From an uncultured Solirubrobacterales bacterium (GTDB lineage: Bacteria > Actinomycetota > Thermoleophilia > Solirubrobacterales > JACPNS01): DNA of 64,000 nucleotides. Of this stretch, positions 58,625 through 64,000 are shown piece by piece (within the stretch, counting starts at the first letter, position 1; each line of letters opens with the position of its first letter). Made by a program: the position numbers and the translations under genes. The notes under the pieces are model-generated. The model saw only the letters and a program-made list of their open reading frames with translations, made no database searches and had not been told where the DNA came from. Location: assembly GCA_937128795.1 (NCBI GenBank), contig CAKZMQ010000001.1, forward strand, positions 248,001 through 312,000. Reading direction: 5' to 3'.

Positions 58625-59698
58625 CTAACCGACGACCGCTCCATCCTTCACAGCGATGACGCGATCGATCGCGCTGTGATCGGGAACGTGCTCCACCTCC
58701 GTCGCAGTTACCAGCACCTGACCGAGCGTGCAGACACGATCAACCAGCAGGGCCCGGCGCGTGGCGTCGAGTTCGCTCATCACATCATCGAGCAGGATCA
58801 ACGGTCGGCGCGACGTCAGTGATGTGATCGCCTCACACTCCGCAAGCAGCAGAGACAGCAATGTCAGACGCTGTTGGCCCTGTGACCCATAAGTGCGAAC
58901 CTCGCGCGCCTCGTTGCGCAGAACGACCTCGTCGCGATGTGGTCCGAAGGTCGTGAATCCACGGTTGATGTCGCTGTCGTGCCGTTGCCGTAGTTGGTCG
59001 ACGAAGTCCTCGACGTCCTCCACCTCGGAAACCGTTCGATAACGGATGTCCGGCGACCCCACGAGGCCCAGCTCCTCGCCGATCATCTCGAACGCCGACT
59101 CAATCGTCTCGATCGCCGACCGGCGATCGGCGATCAACGCCAGGCCGTGGCGAGCGAGCTCGTGATCCCAGGTATCCATTTGAGCTGGCGTCGCGCCGCG
59201 GGCGAGCAGTGCGTTTCGCTGCGCCAGTGCCTCCGCGTATGAGCGGCGGTTCTGGCGGCGCGCCGGCCAGAGGGCGGCAACGAACTGATCGAGATGGGCG
59301 CGTCGTGCACCCGGTGCTCCTTTGATCAGTTCAAGTCGATCGGGCATGAAGACGGTTGTCGGCGGCCGCCACTCGAACGCCTCCAACCCGTCGACCTTCG
59401 CGCCGTCGGCAAAGTACGTCTTCCCCTCCTGGCGATCGATCGCCACAGCAAGCTCATGCCGTTCCATCTGCTCAAGCCCATTCACCTCCACTCGCGCCAC
59501 GGGCTGATCGAATCGAATCGTCTGCGCATCGACGCGGGTTCGGCAGGATCGCCCGACACAACCGAAGAACAGCGCCTCCAGCAAATTGGTTTTGCCTGCC
59601 CCGTTGTCGCCAGTGACAACCGTCACCCGCTCGCCGATCGACAGTTCGACGCGTTCGTAACCCCTGAAGTTGCGAGCGCTGAGTTGCTGGACGATCAT
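58625..59698 (-). CDS. recF: DNA replication and repair protein RecF
   Basis: This 357-residue SMC-like ATPase helps load RecA at single-strand gaps with RecO and RecR. It has Walker A (TGDNGAGKTNLLEAL, about 29-43), the signature YGSQGQQRLTLLSL, Walker B (LILLDDVMSELD) and GPHRDEVVL. The length is standard. It lies 76 bp after dnaN and 12 bp before dciA. Confidence 0.96.
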   Translation of the reverse strand: MIVQQLSARNFRGYERVELSIGERVTVVTGDNGAGKTNLLEALFFGCVGRSCRTRVDAQTIRFDQPVARVEVNGLEQMERHELAVAIDRQEGKTYFADGAKVDGLEAFEWRPPTTVFMPDRLELIKGAPGARRAHLDQFVAALWPARRQNRRSYAEALAQRNALLARGATPAQMDTWDHELARHGLALIADRRSAIETIESAFEMIGEELGLVGSPDIRYRTVSEVEDVEDFVDQLRQRHDSDINRGFTTFGPHRDEVVLRNEAREVRTYGSQGQQRLTLLSLLLAECEAITSLTSRRPLILLDDVMSELDATRRALLVDRVCTLGQVLVTATEVEHVPDHSAIDRVIAVKDGAVVG

Positions 59699-59775
59699 CG
59701 GCTACGCGGGTCGATCAGCTTGGCGCGGATGCGTGCTGGGTAGATCGATCGTCGCTGTGGATCGATCTGCCGCGA

Positions 59776-60876
59776 TCAGGTATTGAGCCGAATTGGCATG
59801 ACGAGATACATGAACTCGTCATCGTCGCCGGCGACGATCAAACCCGGACGAAAGGCGCTGATCAACTTGAATGTCGCGCGATCGGTGTGAACACTGTCCA
59901 GACCCTCCCTCAAGAAATCGGGATTGAAGCCGATTTCGAGGTCGTCGCCAGAGAAGTCCGGCGCCGGAATTGTCTCGCGAGCCTCTCCGATGTCAGTTGT
60001 CTGCGCAGACACCTCGAGTTCGCCGTCAGTCAGAGCGACCTTCAGCGGTGTGTTGCGCTGAGCGAGCAGACTGACTCGCTTCACAGCATCGAACAGTTCT
60101 GAGACGTCAATGTCCAGCTCATGTTCGTAGCTGTCGGGCAGGAGTTGTTCGAAGTCCGGAAATTGACCGTCGATCAGGCGAGAGACGAGCAGCGTTTCGC
60201 CAACCTCGAACGAAATCTGACGATCGGTGAGTGTGATCTCAAGTGTGTCGTGACCCTCGGAGATTTTTGTTGCCTCCTGCAACGCACGGGCGGGAACATT
60301 TGCCTCTATGCGCTCACTCACGGGCTCGCCGATCTTCGTGGTGCGCACCGCGAGTCGATAAGAGTCAGTGGCGACGGAGCGGAGCTTGTCGCCGTCGACA
60401 GACAACAGAATGCCGGTCAGGTGTGGTCGCGTTTCATCGCGTGAGGCTGAGCGTGCGACTTGGTCGATCGTCTCCGAGAACTCTGAGACTGGCAGCGTGA
60501 CCTTCAGGCCGCTGACGGGTTGGATCGCAGGAAAGTCGTCGGCCGGCAGAAGCCGCAGCTTGAAGGCGGCGCTTCCACAATCGATCGCCAACAGACCGGA
60601 ATCGTCGACCACCAACGAAACATCGCCGGTCGGCAGTTGTCGTGCAACGTCGGCGAGCAACCGGCCCGGCACCACGATCTCGCCGCCAGACTCGACCTCG
60701 GCGGGGAGCTTCGTGCGAATCGAAATATCGCCGTCGGTTGCGGTGAGTGTCAAAGAACCGGTTTCGGCCTGTAGTTGGATTCCCGACAGTGCAGGGATGA
60801 TCGAGCGAGTGGAAACCGCACGGCCCACAGGCAACAACGCTTCGACGAAGATCGCGCGGTCAACAGTCAGGCGCAT
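59776..60876 (-). CDS. dnaN: DNA polymerase III sliding clamp (beta subunit)
   Basis: ATG at 60876 has AAGGA nine bases upstream and gives MRLTVDRAIFVEALLPVGRA; the longer frame to 60945 crosses the DnaA box and is not coding. The 366 residues cover three clamp domains, with ALSGIQLQAETGSLTLTATDGD near the start, VPGRLLADVARQLP in the first domain, RPHLTGILLSV opening the second, and the C-terminal YLVMPIRL that lines the partner-binding pocket. The ring holds polymerase III on DNA. Confidence 0.97.
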   Translation of the reverse strand: MRLTVDRAIFVEALLPVGRAVSTRSIIPALSGIQLQAETGSLTLTATDGDISIRTKLPAEVESGGEIVVPGRLLADVARQLPTGDVSLVVDDSGLLAIDCGSAAFKLRLLPADDFPAIQPVSGLKVTLPVSEFSETIDQVARSASRDETRPHLTGILLSVDGDKLRSVATDSYRLAVRTTKIGEPVSERIEANVPARALQEATKISEGHDTLEITLTDRQISFEVGETLLVSRLIDGQFPDFEQLLPDSYEHELDIDVSELFDAVKRVSLLAQRNTPLKVALTDGELEVSAQTTDIGEARETIPAPDFSGDDLEIGFNPDFLREGLDSVHTDRATFKLISAFRPGLIVAGDDDEFMYLVMPIRLNT

Positions 60877-60936
60877 GCCAGATGATCCTTCGGAGTTCAA
60901 TGGTTTTGGTTCTTGTTGGTGTTGGTCTGTGAATGT

Positions 60937-60945
60937 TGTGGACAA
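60937..60945 (-). other. DnaA box in the dnaA-dnaN gap (possible origin element)
   Basis: TTGTCCACA, the form of DnaA box preferred in high-GC actinobacteria, lies on the minus strand in the 104-bp gap between dnaA and dnaN. Weaker look-alikes occur nearby: CGTCCACAG just inside the 3' end of dnaA and CTATCCACA at 61102-61110. In many actinobacteria oriC is in this gap. One good box in 104 bp is fewer than expected, so it may mainly autoregulate dnaN, or oriC may extend elsewhere. Confidence 0.5.
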
Positions 60946-60980
60946 CTTCTCAAACCCGCTTCGTTATCGAGGTTCGGAGA

Positions 60981-62444
60981 CTATTTGGCTGTGGACGGTT
61001 TTGCATTGATTGTGGAACGCTTGTCGGGGTGAAACGAAACATCCACAGCATCAACAGGCATGTCGCGGCTGGCGGGGGATGAATGGACCCGCGCTTTCAG
61101 ACTATCCACAACGGTGGCGGCGGCTACGTCCGATCTGATTTGTCGTTCAACCTTGTTTCGTGCGTGCACGACGGTGGAATGGTCGCGACCGAAGCGTTTG
61201 GCGACCTGGGGCAAGGTTTCGTCGGTCATTTGGCAGGCGAGATACATAGCGATCTGCCGCGGACCGGTGACGGCGCGAGTTCGACCGGGACCAGTCAACT
61301 CGTCGACACTCAAACCGAAGTGCTCGGCGACCACTGAAATGATTTTGGATACGGCGATCGCCGGAGCTCTGTTGGATGGCTCGACGGTCCCCGGTACCGG
61401 AGTGCACGGATTCGGACCGGGGTGGATGGCGTCAAGAAGTTCGTCAACGAGTTCTGTATTGACCGGCTGGTCACGCATCGACGCGAACGCACTCACGCGA
61501 ATAAGAGCGCCCTCGAGCGAGCGAACGTTGGCGGGAACGCGCGCGGCAATTCGATCCAGCGCGAGCCCGTCATCAATCGGGATGTTGTCGACCTGCACGC
61601 GCTTGCCGAGAATGGCCGACCGCAGACGATGGTCGGGAGCCTCAACCTCCACTACAAGGCCAGACTCGAAACGCTCACGTAGGCGGTCAGCCAATTGCTC
61701 GAGTTGTCGCGGGGTCCTGTCGCAACTGATGACAAGCTGACGGCCGGACTCGTGCAGTGTGTTGAAGGTGTGAAAGAACTCTTCTTCGGTTTTGACTTTG
61801 CTCTGCAGGAACTGAACGTCGTCGACCAAGAGCACATCGCTGCTGCGAAGGTCGGTCTTGAATCTGCCGATCGTGCCATCGCGGATCACCGTCCTGAACA
61901 GAGAAGCGAAGTCCTCGGCGGTGAGGTATCGCGCCGTCATCTCGGGCGCCTGATCGGCGAGGTAGTTCCCGATCGAGTGCAGCAAATGAGTCTTTCCAAC
62001 GCCCGGGGCACCGTAGATGAAAAGCGGGTTGAACGCCTGCGCAGGTTGTTCGGCGACGGCCAGCGCGGCCGCGTGGGCGATGTGGTTCGATTTGCCGATT
62101 ACGAACTGGCTGAAGGTGTATTTGGGGTTCAGCGCAGTCGACGGCATCGATCCTGTGCTGGATTGATCCGCCGCCAAGACATCTATTCCTGGGTCGTCGA
62201 CGACGTCCGACGCGACAAGCGCGATGCTGACATCAATCCCTGCGACTTGCGAAGCGCACTGCGCAAGCGGTCGTCCATAGCGCAGCTCAACCCAACTTCG
62301 CGCTCGTGCGGAGCCAGTAAGCGTCAGCTGCGCCTGCTCGAAGCAAACCGGGGAAAGCTGGGACAACCACGTCTCCGCCACCTCGATGGAAATCTGTGAC
62401 GAGAACAGGGCATAGGTTTTTGACCAGAGCTGGTCAGACTGCAT
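60981..62444 (-). CDS. dnaA: Chromosomal replication initiator protein DnaA
   Basis: This 487-residue AAA+ protein opens the origin. Walker A (GAPGVGKTHLLHSIGNYL, ~146), Walker B (LLVDDVQFLQ), the arginine-finger region and the C-terminal DNA-binding signature GRDHSTVVHA are intact. GGAG lies six bases before the ATG. Domain II is short. The gene is divergent from rpmH across 308 bp, the common arrangement near actinobacterial origins. Confidence 0.97.
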   Translation of the reverse strand: MQSDQLWSKTYALFSSQISIEVAETWLSQLSPVCFEQAQLTLTGSARARSWVELRYGRPLAQCASQVAGIDVSIALVASDVVDDPGIDVLAADQSSTGSMPSTALNPKYTFSQFVIGKSNHIAHAAALAVAEQPAQAFNPLFIYGAPGVGKTHLLHSIGNYLADQAPEMTARYLTAEDFASLFRTVIRDGTIGRFKTDLRSSDVLLVDDVQFLQSKVKTEEEFFHTFNTLHESGRQLVISCDRTPRQLEQLADRLRERFESGLVVEVEAPDHRLRSAILGKRVQVDNIPIDDGLALDRIAARVPANVRSLEGALIRVSAFASMRDQPVNTELVDELLDAIHPGPNPCTPVPGTVEPSNRAPAIAVSKIISVVAEHFGLSVDELTGPGRTRAVTGPRQIAMYLACQMTDETLPQVAKRFGRDHSTVVHARNKVERQIRSDVAAATVVDSLKARVHSSPASRDMPVDAVDVSFHPDKRSTINAKPSTAK

Positions 62445-62752
62445 CGCAGGCTCCGTTGCGCGTATTGAATGACTTGGGCGTGCTCGCCGAGGTAAACGAA
62501 ATTCGAGCAGTCGGGCGGCTTGAATCGCGTCTTTTTCAGCCCGTTCGTGGCCTCTGAAAGGTCGCTGCGGGGTTCGTTCGACGGACTATAACCGAAGGCT
62601 CTTGCAGTAGGAGCGCACCGCGACTTGCCGAGGCCAACAACGTCGCAAAGTCGCACAAAAACGTGTCGTCGGCGGCCTGCAATTAGGAAAACGATTGGAT
62701 GGCTCCGAGATGTTTGGCGATTACGGCCTATACTGACCGCTCGGTTCCAACG
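62445..62752. promoter_or_regulatory. Divergent promoter region between dnaA and rpmH
   Basis: This 308-bp gap carries no gene and no clear DnaA box. On the plus strand TATACT at 62729-62734 is a good -10 candidate for rpmH; no matching -35 is seen 16-18 bp upstream. A start site about seven bases on would leave a leader of only about a dozen bases. rpmH itself has no evident ribosome site. Confidence 0.45.
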
Positions 62753-62887
62753 ATGAAACGCACTTACCAGCCAAAGAAACGCAAGCGGGCCCGTGTTCAC
62801 GGGTTTCGCGCACGTATGCGCACTCCCGGCGGCCGCAACGTGATCAAGCGTCGTCGCAACAAGGGTCGCAAGCGGCTGACGCCGTAG
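62753..62887 (+). CDS. rpmH: 50S ribosomal protein L34
   Basis: This 44-residue, highly basic protein has the L34 sequence [20 protein letters not shown] and ends with [15 protein letters not shown]. It is part of the large ribosomal subunit near the peptidyl-transfer region. ATG at 62753 is fixed by the family start; the longer frame to 62699 crosses the promoter. rnpA begins two bases after its stop, the usual pairing. Confidence 0.98.
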   Translation: MKRTYQPKKRKRARVHGFRARMRTPGGRNVIKRRRNKGRKRLTP

Positions 62888-62889
62888 CG

Positions 62890-63303
62890 ATGTCGACCTT
62901 GGCCTCGTCCCGAGCGAAGGGCCGACGTCTTTCCCGCAGCACTGAGTTTCAGCGCGTGTATAGGCAGGGCCGTTCGAAGGCGAACCGCTACCTGGTGCTC
63001 TATTCGTTCGCTCGTGGCGACGACGCGAGCGAAGAATCTCGTTTCGGCGTGTCGGTGGGCCGCAAGGTCGGAAACGCGGTGGTACGAAACAAGGTCAAGC
63101 GCACGATTCGGGAGGCCTTCTCCGAATTGAGCGACGAATTGACCGACGGCCTAGACTACGTCGTGCTCGCGCGCTCCGATTCCGCCGATCTGGTGGAACG
63201 CGAGGGCATGCAGGGCATCAAGCAAGCCCTCAGCGAATTGATTTCGGCAACACCTGGCACGAGCAGTTCTTCGTCGGATGAGACGAGCAGTCCGAACCAG
63301 TGA
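62890..63303 (+). CDS. rnpA: Ribonuclease P protein component
   Basis: This 137-residue basic protein has RLSRSTEFQRVYRQGRS, FGVSVGRKVGNAVVRNKVKRT and YVVLARS, the RnpA hallmarks including the RNR-like RNKVKR loop that binds the RNA subunit and tRNA leader. It matures the 5' ends of tRNAs. A Ser/Thr-rich tail of about 20 residues is extra. The stop overlaps the GTG start of yidD by four bases. Confidence 0.95.
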   Translation: MSTLASSRAKGRRLSRSTEFQRVYRQGRSKANRYLVLYSFARGDDASEESRFGVSVGRKVGNAVVRNKVKRTIREAFSELSDELTDGLDYVVLARSDSADLVEREGMQGIKQALSELISATPGTSSSSSDETSSPNQ

Positions 63304-63716
63304 CCGAATCCGGCTCGCGCCGAACGGTTCGAAACAACTGGGCCATTTCACACCGACCAGCCGTCGACCACCTCCAAGCAAACTTCCCTTATCCAGTGCA
63401 CACGCTCGCAAATAGAACAAGTAGCGCCATCGGCTGGTTGCTGTTGTTGCCGGTACACGCTTATCGCAAGGTGGTATCGCCGATGCTCGGCCCGCGCTGC
63501 CGCTACTACCCGAGTTGTTCGCACTATGCGGTCGAAGCAGTGAAGACCTACGGGCCGATTCGCGGGTTTGTGCTCGCGAGCTGGCGTGTTGTGCGCTGTA
63601 ATCCGCTCAGTGACGGGGGATTCGACTACGTCGAGGACCAGAAACTCTTCCGCAGCATTCGTGACGAACGTCACAAGCATGGCGATTGCGCACACAAGCA
63701 CGGGGTCGCAAGCTGA
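63300..63716 (+). CDS. yidD: Membrane protein insertion efficiency factor YidD
   Basis: This 138-residue protein contains the YidD core IGWLLLLPVHAYRKVVSPMLG, CRYYPSCSHYAVEAV, GPIRGFVLASWRVVRCNPLSDGG (split here) and the conserved cysteines. The core starts at about residue 43, so this protein has a long N-terminal extension, or it begins later than the GTG at 63300. It aids YidC-mediated membrane insertion. Its stop shares one base with the yidC start (TGATG). Confidence 0.9.
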   Translation: MTESGSRRTVRNNWAISHRPAVDHLQANFPYPVHTLANRTSSAIGWLLLLPVHAYRKVVSPMLGPRCRYYPSCSHYAVEAVKTYGPIRGFVLASWRVVRCNPLSDGGFDYVEDQKLFRSIRDERHKHGDCAHKHGVAS

Positions 63717-64000
63717 TGCCGGTCGCGAACATCATCACAGACGTGCTCAGCCCGATCATCGATGTGCTCGATGGCGCGCTGCGCTTTTTCTATTTCGACC
63801 TCGGCATCCCCTGGGGATGGGGAATCATCCTGCTCACCGTAATCGTGCGAATCCTGCTGATCCCGCTGACGTACAAACAGATCACCAGCATGCTGCACAT
63901 GCAGCAGTATCAGCCGCAGATCAAGGAGCTGAACGAGAAGTACAAAGACGATCCGCAGAAGAAGCAACAGGAGTTGATGAAGTTTTTCAAGGACCACGGG
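63716..64000 (+). CDS. yidC: Membrane protein insertase YidC (5' part, cut by right edge)
   Basis: 95 codons are visible, starting ATG at 63716. They show two hydrophobic regions: a first (IIDVLDGALRFFYFDL) and the conserved insertase helix (WGWGIILLTVIVRILLIPLTYKQ, split here) with its Arg74-like position, followed by the coiled-coil hairpin (LHMQQYQPQIKELNEKY). It inserts proteins into the membrane with or without SecYEG. The order rpmH-rnpA-yidD-yidC is the conserved one; jag would be expected next. Confidence 0.95.
   Translation, partial: MPVANIITDVLSPIIDVLDGALRFFYFDLGIPWGWGIILLTVIVRILLIPLTYKQITSMLHMQQYQPQIKELNEKYKDDPQKKQQELMKFFKDHG

Overview
The window is 64 kb of a high-GC, densely coding bacterial chromosome around the dnaA region. 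The pknB/fhaA/fhaB/pstP/rodA/pbpA cell-wall operon, the DsbA-VKOR pair, the rpmH-dnaA-dnaN-recF-DUF721-gyrB-gyrA block, the frequent GTG/TTG starts with poor Shine-Dalgarno sites and the very large secreted proteins all point to Actinomycetota. I infer a deep lineage such as Thermoleophilia (Solirubrobacterales-like) rather than a classical actinomycete; a ~170-residue insert in GyrB supports that. No 16S gene is present, so the placement is an inference. I see no phage, insertion sequence, CRISPR array or tRNA.

Layout. 1-16.5 kb is a surface-protein region: the 5' part of a large RHS-like secreted protein (running off the left edge), an orphan LuxR-type response regulator, and one 13.8-kb gene for a ~4,590-residue secreted protein made of about ten tandem two-part modules with paired cysteines and a very basic tail. 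16.9-20.5 kb holds a glycerol-1-phosphate dehydrogenase, a sugar/alcohol-phosphate nucleotidyltransferase and a CDP-alcohol phosphotransferase, which together look like a pathway making a CDP-activated polyol and transferring it. 20.5-33.3 kb is one long leftward run of envelope-polysaccharide genes: flippase, O-antigen-ligase-like polymerase, FlgD-like secreted protein, LytR_C protein, PglF/CapD-type nucleotide-sugar dehydratase, a MurD-like ligase, a DUF354 glycosyltransferase-like protein, a DegT aminotransferase and DedA.

33.3-38.4 kb reads rightward: UppP (lipid carrier recycling), PurM, a Ser/Thr kinase with an extracytoplasmic carbohydrate-binding-like domain, a membrane-anchored DsbA and its VKOR partner. 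38.4-48.5 kb is the leftward cell-wall growth operon: kinase, FhaA, FhaB, PstP phosphatase, RodA, PbpA, PASTA kinase PknB and Ddl. 48.6-52.7 kb reads rightward: CARDB membrane protein, DUF4446 protein, prephenate dehydratase, HNH nuclease and superoxide dismutase. 52.8-62.4 kb is the leftward replication block gyrA-gyrB / dciA-recF-dnaN-dnaA. The window ends with rightward rpmH-rnpA-yidD-yidC, the last cut by the right edge.

Functionally the window is a cell-envelope and replication hub: lipid-carrier recycling, polysaccharide assembly, peptidoglycan elongation and its phospho-signalling, and oxidative folding that could serve the cysteine-paired giant surface protein. The items most likely to be new are the giant modular protein with its structured leader and basic tail, the G1P-type CDP-alcohol pathway, and the MurD-like ligase inside a polysaccharide locus.
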